Notes under the pieces: generated by a model
What the model saw: the letters and a program-made list of their open reading frames with translations, nothing else
Told to the model about the DNA's origin: nothing
Databases searched by the model: none
In this document: positions 7,500-14,774 of the stretch, one piece after another
How positions within the stretch are numbered: the stretch's first letter is position 1
Layout: every line of letters begins with the position of its first letter
Made by a program: the position numbers and the translations under genes
Origin: Pseudomonadota bacterium
GTDB taxonomy: Bacteria; Pseudomonadota; Gammaproteobacteria; Burkholderiales; Methylophilaceae
Assembly (NCBI GenBank): GCA_029549705.1
Contig: JAKPIR010000241.1
Coordinates: forward strand, 1-15,566
DNA: 15,566 nucleotides
Direction: 5' to 3'

Positions 7500-8828
7500 C
7501 TAATGTTTTTCACTGAAATAACGGTTTGTTTCAGCTTTAACAACTTTGGCCAATAATAATAAGCCAATCAGATTGGGAATAGCCATCATGCCATTCATCA
7601 AGTCTGAAAAATCCCATACTAAGGTGAGGCTTACATTGGCGCCAACAATGACAGCCGCGGTAAAAATCACTCTAAATACGGCAATTGCACGTGGGCCAAG
7701 TAAATATTCAATGGCTTTTTCGCCGTAATAACTCCAGCCGATGAGCGTTGAATAAGCGAATAAAGCGGTGGCAATGGCAACAAGAATACTGCCGGTATTG
7801 CCTAAGGTTTCGGCCATGCTGGCGCTGGTTAATTCTGCCGCACTCACGCCTTGCGTCCAAGATGTGGCGGTTAAAATCACTAGGGCGGTCATGGTGCAAA
7901 CCACTAAGGTATCAATAAAGGTTTGCGTCATACTCACCAATGCCTGCTTCACAGGGTCGTTGGTACGCGCAGCCGCAGCAGCGATAGGCGCAGAACCAAG
8001 CCCTGACTCGTTAGAAAATACGCCACGTGCAATGCCGTAACGCATGGCAGCCGCAACTGTTGCACCAACCACGCCGCCCGTGGTGGCGCTCGCGTTAAAG
8101 GCATGGTAAAAAATCAAGCCAAAGGCCTGCGGGATTTTTTCAGCATTGAGTATTAATACAAGAAGTGCAGTGCCTATATAAGCCAAAATCATTACAGGCA
8201 CTAGAAATGAAGTGAATTTACCGATTGATTTGATGCCGCCTAAAATCACCAGGCCCGTTAAAATCATCAGCACCCATCCCGTGATGTTGGGCGCAATTTG
8301 AAACGTTGCCTCAAATATTTTTGCAGTGGCGTTGGCTTGGGTCATATTGCCAATACCAAAAGCTGCACACACCGTAAACACGGCAAAGAGCGTTCCCAGC
8401 CAAGGTAACCCTGCGCCTTTGGCAAGGTAGTACATCGGCCCGCCACGCATGCCATGTGGCCCTTTTTCACGGTATTTAATGGCAAGTACAGCCTCGGAAT
8501 ACTTGGTCGCCATGCCAACCAATCCTGTCATCCACATCCAAAACACTGCCCCTGGTCCGCCAAGCGTGATGGCCGTCGCCACCCCGACAATGTTACCGAT
8601 GCCCACCGTCGCAGCCAATGCTGTCATCAGCGCCGCGAAATGTGAAATATCGCCTTCATGGTGATGATCTTTACTGAAAATGAGTTTGAAAGCTAACGGC
8701 AGCGTGCGAAACTGCATGCCTTTTAGCAGAATGGTAAGATAAAGTCCCGTCCCCACGAGTAGCGTTAACATAGGCGGCCCCCACACAAAGTCAGAAAGTG
8801 TTTTGATGAGGGATTCTAAAGCTTGCAT
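7500..8828 (-). CDS. Sodium:alanine/glycine symporter, AGCS family
   Basis: A 442-residue inner-membrane carrier of the alanine-or-glycine:cation symporter family. Typical blocks are TALAATVGIGNIVGVATAITLGGPGA (69-94), GLVGMATKYSEAVLAIKYRE (102-121), MRGGPMYYLAKGAG (127-140) and SNESGLGSAPIAAAAART (272-289). The last is the family signature near the substrate site. Hydrophobic segments fill the rest and the length is normal. Members import Ala, Gly, sometimes Gln or Ser, with Na+; specificity is not readable here. It is the first gene of a two-gene leftward unit with the NSS transporter, behind a good promoter at 8860-8889 giving a leader of about 25 bases. The ribosome site is only a weak GGTGG just before the ATG. 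Confidence 0.94.
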   Translation of the reverse strand: MQALESLIKTLSDFVWGPPMLTLLVGTGLYLTILLKGMQFRTLPLAFKLIFSKDHHHEGDISHFAALMTALAATVGIGNIVGVATAITLGGPGAVFWMWMTGLVGMATKYSEAVLAIKYREKGPHGMRGGPMYYLAKGAGLPWLGTLFAVFTVCAAFGIGNMTQANATAKIFEATFQIAPNITGWVLMILTGLVILGGIKSIGKFTSFLVPVMILAYIGTALLVLILNAEKIPQAFGLIFYHAFNASATTGGVVGATVAAAMRYGIARGVFSNESGLGSAPIAAAAARTNDPVKQALVSMTQTFIDTLVVCTMTALVILTATSWTQGVSAAELTSASMAETLGNTGSILVAIATALFAYSTLIGWSYYGEKAIEYLLGPRAIAVFRVIFTAAVIVGANVSLTLVWDFSDLMNGMMAIPNLIGLLLLAKVVKAETNRYFSEKH

Positions 8829-8859
8829 ACGCCACCAGAAATGAAGATTGAATGGTTAG

Positions 8860-8889
8860 ATTATAGACATAAATCTTGCAACATGTGAA
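8860..8889 (-). promoter_or_regulatory. Sigma-70 promoter of the AGCS-NSS transporter pair
   Basis: Reading leftward, TTCACA (8884-8889, 5/6 match) is followed after 18 bases by a perfect TATAAT (8860-8865). Transcription would start near 8853, leaving a short leader before the ATG at 8828. This is the best promoter seen in the window. Confidence 0.65.
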
Positions 8890-8945
8890 GTTTGCTTGTG
8901 CTGGCGCATGCTTGGTACGTACTAATTTTATTGTCGGGGAGGCGG

Positions 8946-8971
8946 AAAAATTAGCGCGCGCTTAACGCTAA
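8946..8971 (-). terminator. Weak candidate terminator for leftward transcripts from the apeB side
   Basis: On the minus strand TTAGCG (8971-8966) pairs with CGCTAA (8956-8951) over a 9-base loop, and is followed by TTTTT (8950-8946). The stem is only 6 bp, so it is modest. Its position between the end of the dusB-to-apeB operon and the transporter promoter makes a terminator role sensible. Confidence 0.35.
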
Positions 8972-9012
8972 CAAAAATCAATTTAAGGCAATAAATTTAC
9001 TGCAACCTTTTT

Positions 9013-9063
9013 TAATGCTCTGGAAGCCTTGTAAATAAAGGCTTCCAGAGCATTATTTTTTTC
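9013..9063 (+). terminator. Very strong rightward hairpin terminator without an upstream rightward gene
   Basis: TAATGCTCTGGAAGCCTT (9013-9030) and its exact reverse complement (9038-9055) form an 18-bp perfect stem with a 7-base loop, followed at once by a run of eight T (9056-9063 apart from flanking bases). On the plus strand this is a textbook Rho-independent terminator. On the minus strand the hairpin is followed by A residues, so it should not terminate leftward transcripts by this mechanism. No plus-strand coding frame of any size precedes it between 8829 and 9012. See findings. Confidence 0.75.
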
Positions 9064-9160
9064 TCGACAAATTTGGCTTGAATGAAATATAAAAATTTGT
9101 AGTAAAAAAAGCGCATTTGGCTGCCTAGAATAGCGCCAAAAATTGGCGGGAATTACTTAG

Positions 9161-9351
9161 GGAAACGCGGAATAAGTGGCTAGGCGAGATGAAGTGCAAG
9201 GCGCACGGAACGCAGTAACCGAGATAGTACGCGTTGTAAAGCGAGGTTGCGACAACGAAGTTGCGGTGTAGGCTAACCTATAGGTTATGCCGTAACCAAA
9301 AAACCGCGCAACGCAGTAATTCGCTCGCATAGGTACTTATTCCGTGTTTCC
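9161..9351. mobile_element. 191-bp MITE-like element with IS5-type ends and TTAG target duplication
   Basis: The ends GGAAACGCGGAATAAGT (9161-9177) and ACTTATTCCGTGTTTCC (9335-9351) are inverted repeats matching at 16 of 17 positions. The similarity continues inward to 24 of 28. TTAG stands directly outside both ends (9157-9160 and 9352-9355), as a 4-bp target duplication would. From memory of the IS5 family, IS5 ends begin GGAAGGTGCGAATAAG and insert at YTAR with 4-bp duplications, and both fit. The interior has no transposase. It carries a 14-bp palindrome TAACCTATAGGTTA (9274-9287) extended by GGC/GCC, and a 10-base direct repeat AACGCAGTAA (9209-9218, 9310-9319). It is therefore a non-autonomous element, mobilised in trans if at all. 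The IS5 link is inferred from ends and target only. Confidence 0.75.
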
Positions 9352-10656
9352 TTAGTTTTGAAACAGCGTGCTGAGGACTGCAACCATATAACTGTGGTCT
9401 AACACGCCGGCGCTTTCCCGTACGCTATGCATCGCCCACATCGGCGCGCCGACATCTACGCTGGCAATGCCTAACTGTGCGGCCACAATCGGGCCAATGG
9501 TGCTGCCGCAACCCAAGTCGGTACGGTGCGCGTATTGTTGAAAGGGCACTTTTGCGCTTTCGCACAAGGTCATGAATCTTGCGGCGGTGTCGGCGTTGGT
9601 AGAATAGCGCTGATTCGCATTGGTTTTAATCACGGGGCCGTGATTGACCAACACGTGGTGACATGGCTCGTACGCGCCGGGGTGGTTAGGGTGATAGGCG
9701 TGTGCCATATCGGCACTGACAAAAAAACTTTGCGCTAATGCGCGCTGTTTGTTTTCGGCATTTAAACCTGTAGCACTTGCAATACGGTTGATCGTGTCAC
9801 TTAAAAAGCTGCCACTTGCACCGCTGGCGCTCTCACTGCCCACTTCTTCGTGGTCAAATAATGCGCAGATATTGGTGCTTGCCGCATGATGGCTGGCAAG
9901 TATTGCAGTAAGCGCAGCGTGGCATGAAGCGAGATTGTCTAACTGGCTGTTAGTAATAAATTCTTGTTCAGCGCCCCAAAAAGTACCTTTTTGCGTATCA
10001 AACACATTCAGTTCAAAGCTTAAAATATGGTGTACTTCTACTTTGAGTGCATTTGCAATATGGGCTAAAAATTGCTGGTCTGCTTCAAAGCCAGCTTCAC
10101 ATTCGCCAAAAATAAGTGGTAATTCCTTTTGTTTATCAAGCTTGAGCCCTTTGTCATTCACCTCGCGGTTCATGTGAATGGCCAAATTAGGCAAACGCAA
10201 GAGCGCATCATCGAATTTAACAAGTCTGGTTTCATGACCTTTAGCTGTGCGCACCATTACACGCCCGGCAATGCTTAAATCACGGTCAGTAAAGGTGGCT
10301 AAAATCGGCCCACCGTAGACTTCAACACCAATTCTTACCAAGCCATCGCTACCAAATGCGGCCTGCGGCTTGAGCCTTAAGCCAGGTGAATCAGTATGCG
10401 CACCAACAATATGAAAGCCCGTTTCTTGTAGCGACTTAGTGCCTAGAGTAAATGCAATGATGGAAGCATCATGACGCGTCACAAAATATTTTTCAGTAGC
10501 GTTGAGTTGCCAGGCATCCGCTTCATTTAAAGCGGTGTAGCCATTTGCTAAAAGTTGTTGTCTGGCGGTTTCAACCGCATGCCACGGGCTGGGGCTAGCA
10601 TCAATAAAGTTGAGTAAATCCTGGGCTAGCGCGTGGGTTTGAGTCGTGATTTTCAT
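9352..10656 (-). CDS. apeB: M18 family aminopeptidase (ApeB/aspartyl aminopeptidase type)
   Basis: A cytosolic dizinc metallopeptidase of 434 residues, the usual length. The metal and catalytic motifs are present in order: VGAHTDSPGLRLKP with His87, SQLDN with Asp240, DHEEVGS with Glu270/Glu271, SADMAHA with Asp316 and MWAMHSVRE with His410. Family members release N-terminal residues (often acidic ones) from peptides and form large oligomers; the specificity here is not certain. Its ATG overlaps the hemF stop as ATGA and no separate Shine-Dalgarno is seen, so translation is likely coupled. The stop codon TAA (9354-9352) lies within the right-hand TTAG flanking copy of the MITE-like element, yet the reading frame and expected C-terminus are intact. 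A downstream terminator is not obvious until 8946-8971. Confidence 0.95.
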   Translation of the reverse strand: MKITTQTHALAQDLLNFIDASPSPWHAVETARQQLLANGYTALNEADAWQLNATEKYFVTRHDASIIAFTLGTKSLQETGFHIVGAHTDSPGLRLKPQAAFGSDGLVRIGVEVYGGPILATFTDRDLSIAGRVMVRTAKGHETRLVKFDDALLRLPNLAIHMNREVNDKGLKLDKQKELPLIFGECEAGFEADQQFLAHIANALKVEVHHILSFELNVFDTQKGTFWGAEQEFITNSQLDNLASCHAALTAILASHHAASTNICALFDHEEVGSESASGASGSFLSDTINRIASATGLNAENKQRALAQSFFVSADMAHAYHPNHPGAYEPCHHVLVNHGPVIKTNANQRYSTNADTAARFMTLCESAKVPFQQYAHRTDLGCGSTIGPIVAAQLGIASVDVGAPMWAMHSVRESAGVLDHSYMVAVLSTLFQN

Positions 10657-11573
10657 GATGAACTATTGAGGGAAAGCCAGTCTTTTTCAATCAAAAAATC
10701 AGTGTAAAGTTTGGCTTCAGCGCTGCCAGTCTCAGGCTTCCAATCATAACGCCATTTCACAATCGGCGGCATGGAAAGCAAAATAGACTCTGTGCGACCA
10801 TTGGATTGCAGACCAAAAATGGTGCCGCGGTCGTAAATTAAATTAAATTCGACATAGCGACCCCGACGATAAGCTTGAAAGTCGCGTTCTCGCTCGCCAT
10901 ATGGCGTGTCTTTACGGCGCTGCACAATTGGTAGGTAAGCTTGCAAAAAGGCATCGCCCACAGCACGATGAAAATCAAAGGTACGCTCAAAGCCTAATTC
11001 GTTAAAATCATCATAAAAAATTCCACCAATACCACGCGGTTCTTTGCGGTGTTTTAAGTAAAAATACTCATCACATTCTTTTTTAAATTTTGGATAGTAG
11101 CTGGCGCCAAAAGCGTCTAGCGCTGTTTTATTGGTGCGGTGAAAATGTTCCGCATCTTCAGCAAAGCCATAGTACGGCGTTAAATCCATACCACCGCCAA
11201 ACCACCAAATATCTTGCTCAGTAGCGTTTTGTGCTTTAGCCACGAAAAATCGCACATTCATATGCACAGTGGGCACATACGGATTACGTGGGTGAAACAC
11301 TAAGGATACGCCCATGGCTTCCCAAGGTCGGCCTGCCGCCTCTGGGTGTGCCACGCTGGCTGCAGGTGGTAGTTTTGTTCCCAATACATGAGAAAAACCA
11401 ACCCCCGCCCGTTCAAACACATTACCGCCTTCCAGCAAGCATGAATTGCCACCGCCACCTTCTGGGCGCTGCCATCTATCTTGCAAAAAGTTTTTACCAT
11501 CGACCAACTCAATGGCTTCAACGATTTTGGCCTGCAAATGTTGTAGATAAGTGTAGACAGCCTCTGTGTTCAT
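10653..11573 (-). CDS. hemF: Oxygen-dependent coproporphyrinogen III oxidase (HemF)
   Basis: This cytosolic enzyme uses O2 to decarboxylate two propionate side chains of coproporphyrinogen III, giving protoporphyrinogen IX in heme synthesis. The 306-residue protein is full length. Conserved blocks are GGGGNSCLLEGGNVFERAGV (39-58), VSLVFHPRNPYVPTVHMNVRFF (89-110) with His94 and His104, WWFGGGMDLTPYYGF (123-137), the His143/His145 pair, His175 in YLKHRKEPRG, and GIGGIFYDDFNE. Its presence implies aerobic or microaerobic growth. AAAGG overlapping the purD stop region (about 11586-11590 on the minus strand) sits 10 or more bases ahead of the ATG. The gap to purD is only 6 bases and the stop overlaps apeB by 4 bases, so it is an internal operon gene. 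Confidence 0.97.
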   Translation of the reverse strand: MNTEAVYTYLQHLQAKIVEAIELVDGKNFLQDRWQRPEGGGGNSCLLEGGNVFERAGVGFSHVLGTKLPPAASVAHPEAAGRPWEAMGVSLVFHPRNPYVPTVHMNVRFFVAKAQNATEQDIWWFGGGMDLTPYYGFAEDAEHFHRTNKTALDAFGASYYPKFKKECDEYFYLKHRKEPRGIGGIFYDDFNELGFERTFDFHRAVGDAFLQAYLPIVQRRKDTPYGERERDFQAYRRGRYVEFNLIYDRGTIFGLQSNGRTESILLSMPPIVKWRYDWKPETGSAEAKLYTDFLIEKDWLSLNSSS

Positions 11574-11579
11574 GAATAT

Positions 11580-12848
11580 TTAACCTTTAATTGCGCGGTA
11601 GCCAATATCTTTGCGATATTGGGCGCCATTAAAATGAATTTCGGTGGCGATTTTGTAGGCTTGTTGCTGCGCAAACTTGACGGTTTCACCAAGCGCCGTG
11701 ACACATAACACACGGCCACCGCTTGTGACGACTTTACCATCTTTAACCGCGGTACCAGCATGGAATACGTGCGCGTCGGTGAGTTGTTTTGGTAGGCCGG
11801 TAATTTCATCACCCAGTTTAGGAGTATCTGGATAGTTGGCAGACGCCATGACAACGCCTAAAGCAAAGCGCCTATCCCATTCAGCCTCGGCAAGATTCAG
11901 TGTGCCATGCACTGCGTGCTCCATCAAGCCAACTAAATCACTTTTCAGACGCATCATAATGGGTTGCGTTTCCGGGTCGCCCATGCGGCAGTTAAACTCC
12001 AGTGTTTTAACGTCACCATTCGGGCTAATCATTAAGCCGGCATATAAAAAACCAGTGTAGGGAATGCCATCTTTGGCCATGCCCTCAACGGTGGGTTTGA
12101 TGATTTCACGCATAACCTTTGCATGAACGGTTGGGGTGACCACTGGCGCGGGAGAGTATGCCCCCATGCCGCCAGTATTGGGGCCAAGGTCTGCATCCAG
12201 TAGGCGTTTATGGTCTTGGCTGGTGGCGAGCGGCAAAATATTATTACCGTCCACCATCACTATAAAACTCGCTTCTTCACCTTGCAAAAACTCTTCTATC
12301 ACCACGCGGGCGCCAGCCGCCCCTAACTTATTGTCTTCTAGCATGGCGTCAATCGCAGCATGGGCTTCTTCTAAAGACATCGCCACCACAACACCTTTGC
12401 CGGCCGCTAAACCATCCGCTTTAATCACAATCGGTGCATCGTTTGTATTCACATAATCGTGCGCCTGTTTGGCATCTGTGAAGGTTTCGTATTTGGCGGT
12501 TGGAATATTGTGGCGCACCATAAATGCCTTAGCAAAATCTTTAGACGATTCCAATTGTGCAGCAGCTTTAGTTGGGCCAAAAATCTTGAGTCCTGCCGCA
12601 CGAAAGGCGTCAACAACGCCCTGTGACAATGGGGCTTCAGGCCCGACAATGGTGAGGTGAATTTGTTCGTCCTGCGCGAATTTAACCAAGTCTGCAACCG
12701 CGGTAATAGGTACATTCACCATGTCAGGGTCTAATGCGGTGCCGGCGTTGCCCGGAGCAACATATACGCGACTGACTTCTTTGTTGTGCGTCACTTTCCA
12801 AGCTAAGGCATGTTCACGTCCGCCACTACCAATCACTAAAATTTTCAT
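11580..12848 (-). CDS. purD: Phosphoribosylamine--glycine ligase (GAR synthetase, PurD)
   Basis: This ATP-grasp enzyme joins glycine to 5-phosphoribosylamine to give GAR, the second step of purine synthesis. I place the start at the ATG at 12848-12846, giving 422 residues beginning MKILVIGSGGREHALAWK as in known PurD proteins. An in-frame GTG two codons earlier (12854) would add only two residues and has no better ribosome site. Visible blocks are the N-terminal glycine-rich loop, VGPEAPL, KADGLAAGKGVVV (about 143-155, ATP binding), EEFLQGEEASF, DHKRLLD with GPNTGGMGAYSPAP (about 212-235) and FNCRMGDPETQ (metal/phosphate binding). It lies 42 bases after purH and 6 bases before hemF in the same operon. 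Confidence 0.96.
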   Translation of the reverse strand: MKILVIGSGGREHALAWKVTHNKEVSRVYVAPGNAGTALDPDMVNVPITAVADLVKFAQDEQIHLTIVGPEAPLSQGVVDAFRAAGLKIFGPTKAAAQLESSKDFAKAFMVRHNIPTAKYETFTDAKQAHDYVNTNDAPIVIKADGLAAGKGVVVAMSLEEAHAAIDAMLEDNKLGAAGARVVIEEFLQGEEASFIVMVDGNNILPLATSQDHKRLLDADLGPNTGGMGAYSPAPVVTPTVHAKVMREIIKPTVEGMAKDGIPYTGFLYAGLMISPNGDVKTLEFNCRMGDPETQPIMMRLKSDLVGLMEHAVHGTLNLAEAEWDRRFALGVVMASANYPDTPKLGDEITGLPKQLTDAHVFHAGTAVKDGKVVTSGGRVLCVTALGETVKFAQQQAYKIATEIHFNGAQYRKDIGYRAIKG

Positions 12849-12890
12849 GCTCACTGGCTTTCTGAATATATTATTGAGTAAGCGAATCGC

Positions 12891-14498
12891 TTAGTGTCTA
12901 AAGTGGCGAATACCCGTGACCACCATTACTAAGCCATGTTCATCAGCAGCTGCAATGACTTCTTCATCACGCATACTGCCCCCAGGGTGAATGACGCATG
13001 CTGCGCCTGCTTCAGCTAGCACATCAATTCCGTCGCGGAAAGGAAAGAAAGCATCGGAGGCAACCACCGAATTTTTCAAGGTTAAGCCAGCATTCTGTGC
13101 CTTAATCGCAGCAATTTTTGTGCTATCAACGCGGCTCATTTGACCTGCGCCTACGCCTAAGGTCATGCTGTTACCACAGAACACAATCGCGTTAGATTTG
13201 ACATATTTTGCCACACGCCAAGCGAACAACATGTCCTGCAACTGCGCAGGCGTTGGTTGCTTTTTACTAACCACTTTAAGGTCGCTGAGTTGCATTTCGT
13301 GGTTATCAGCAGTTTGAATCAATAATCCAGAGCCAACACGTTTGCTGTCATGCGAGTTACGACCTTTTTCCCAACTGGAACTGCCACCTGAAGGTAGGGC
13401 AATTTTCAGTACGCGCACGTTGGCTTTTGTTTTAAATACTTCTAAGGCATCAGCCGTGTAATCTGGCGCGATGAGCACTTCAACAAATTGCTTGCTCACG
13501 GCTTCAGCCGCAACTTTGTCTAACGTGGTATTGAATGCAATGATGCCACCAAACGCGGAGGTGGGGTCTGTTTGAAATGCTTTACTGTAAGCTTCAAGCG
13601 CATCTTTACCAAGTGCCACGCCACATGGGTTAGCATGCTTTACAATCACGCAGGCAGTGCTTTCAAATGATTTTACTGCTTCCCATGCTGCATCTGCATC
13701 AGCAATATTGTTGTAGCTGAGCTCTTTGCCTTGCAACTGTTGCGCGGTGACTAACGACCCGGGAGCAGGATACAAATCACGATAAAAAGCAGCGCTTTGG
13801 TGTGGGTTTTCGCCGTAACGTAAGTCCTGCACTTTAATAAAGTTAGTGTTGCTTTGTGCGGGAAATGCGCTCAACACAGGCAGGTGTGTAGACTGGCTGG
13901 CGTTGTAGTCTATGGCGGATAAATAGTTGCTAATTGCCGCATCGTATTGCGATACGCGGTTAAATGCAGCCACAGACAGTGCAAAAGTGGTCGCTTCTGC
14001 AAGCGCGCCACCAGTGCTTTGTAATTCACGCATGATATCAGCATACTGGCTGGCATCGGTCACAACGGCTACATCTTTCCAATTTTTGGCCGCTGAGCGT
14101 ACCATCGCAGGGCCACCGATGTCGATGTTTTCAATGGCATCTTCAAGCGTGCAATCGGGCTTGGCAACGGTTGCTTCGAATGGATACAAATTCACCACTA
14201 CCATATCAATGTTAGGAATACCCTGCGCCTGCATTGCATTGACGTGTTCAGGTAAGTCGCGGCGACCTAAAATGCCACCGTGCACTTTTGGGTGCAAAGT
14301 TTTCACACGCCCATCCAACATTTCAGGAAAACCGGTGTAGTCGCTCACTTCAATCACTGAAATGTTGTTATCGCGGAATAGTTTTGCTGTACCGCCAGTG
14401 GATAAAATTTCTACGCCCAATTCGCTTAAATTTTTTGCGAAATCGATAATGCCTGTTTTGTCAGAAACGCTGATAAGCGCTCGTTTGATAGTTGCCAT
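12891..14498 (-). CDS. purH: Bifunctional AICAR transformylase / IMP cyclohydrolase (PurH)
   Basis: The enzyme carries out the last two steps to IMP. The N-terminal MGS-like cyclohydrolase domain (about 1-150) shows ISVSDKTG, STGGTAK and DGRVKTLHPKVHGG with Lys66. The C-terminal transformylase (about 200-535) shows LRYGENPHQ, KHANPCG with the catalytic Lys287-His288 pair, SAFGGIIAFN, WRVAKYVKSNAIVF, SDAFFPFRDG and the end CVIHPGGSMRDEE. At 535 residues it is slightly longer than E. coli PurH (529), in part from a Gly/Ser-rich stretch near 369-385 just before KRVGSGLL, where relatives as I recall them are shorter. The start is the family-typical MATIKRALISVSDKTG. It is 42 bases downstream of fis and 42 upstream of purD in the same direction. 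No strong Shine-Dalgarno is seen, only AGAG about 9 bases ahead. Confidence 0.97.
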   Translation of the reverse strand: MATIKRALISVSDKTGIIDFAKNLSELGVEILSTGGTAKLFRDNNISVIEVSDYTGFPEMLDGRVKTLHPKVHGGILGRRDLPEHVNAMQAQGIPNIDMVVVNLYPFEATVAKPDCTLEDAIENIDIGGPAMVRSAAKNWKDVAVVTDASQYADIMRELQSTGGALAEATTFALSVAAFNRVSQYDAAISNYLSAIDYNASQSTHLPVLSAFPAQSNTNFIKVQDLRYGENPHQSAAFYRDLYPAPGSLVTAQQLQGKELSYNNIADADAAWEAVKSFESTACVIVKHANPCGVALGKDALEAYSKAFQTDPTSAFGGIIAFNTTLDKVAAEAVSKQFVEVLIAPDYTADALEVFKTKANVRVLKIALPSGGSSSWEKGRNSHDSKRVGSGLLIQTADNHEMQLSDLKVVSKKQPTPAQLQDMLFAWRVAKYVKSNAIVFCGNSMTLGVGAGQMSRVDSTKIAAIKAQNAGLTLKNSVVASDAFFPFRDGIDVLAEAGAACVIHPGGSMRDEEVIAAADEHGLVMVVTGIRHFRH

Positions 14499-14540
14499 GA
14501 TAAAACTCTAAAGGAAATGAAAGTTGAAAATTAAAGTCGG

Positions 14541-14774
14541 TTAGTCAATCTTGTAAATCTGTAATTTTTTTCGTAGCGTGTTGCGATTTAAGCCCAACAC
14601 CTCGGCGGCTTTACTTTGGTTACCATTGACATATTGCATGGTGTATTCCAGCAGCGGCTTTTCAACACAGGCTAAGACCATCTCGTATAGCGCATGAGGT
14701 GGCTCACCGTCTAGGTCTTTAAAGTATTGGTCTAATGAAGATTTAACGCTTTTGGCAAGTTCACTTTTATTCAT
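14541..14774 (-). CDS. fis: Fis family DNA-binding regulator
   Basis: A 77-residue nucleoid-associated protein. The C-terminal helix-turn-helix (about 52-71, GNQSKAAEVLGLNRNTLRKKL) is almost the same as in E. coli Fis, and the preceding dimerisation helices (LYEMVLACVEKPLLEYTMQYVNG) also match. The N-terminus is about 20 residues shorter than the 98-residue E. coli protein, as is usual in betaproteobacteria. It therefore lacks much of the arm that contacts DNA invertases. Fis dimers bend DNA and tune rRNA and growth-phase genes. The start ATG shares one base with the dusB stop (TAATG), and AAGGTGG (14785-14779) inside the dusB end is a good ribosome site. dusB-fis coupling is conserved in proteobacteria. 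Here it leads straight into purH. Confidence 0.95.
   Translation of the reverse strand: MNKSELAKSVKSSLDQYFKDLDGEPPHALYEMVLACVEKPLLEYTMQYVNGNQSKAAEVLGLNRNTLRKKLQIYKID

Noticed and set aside
9134..9148. Hairpin CGCCAA-AAA-TTGGCG just outside the MITE-like element as a terminator
   Set aside because: A 6-bp stem with no T run on either side; no support for termination.
9157..9330. 57-residue minus-strand open frame (ATG at 9330, stop at 9159-9157) spanning the MITE-like element
   Set aside because: It runs through the inverted repeats and palindrome, has no ribosome site and an odd Thr/Ser/Arg-rich composition. It is most likely a chance frame of the repeat, although such frames are often annotated as hypothetical proteins.
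12849..12854. Upstream GTG start for PurD
   Set aside because: It adds only two residues before the canonical MKILVIG start and has no better ribosome-binding site.
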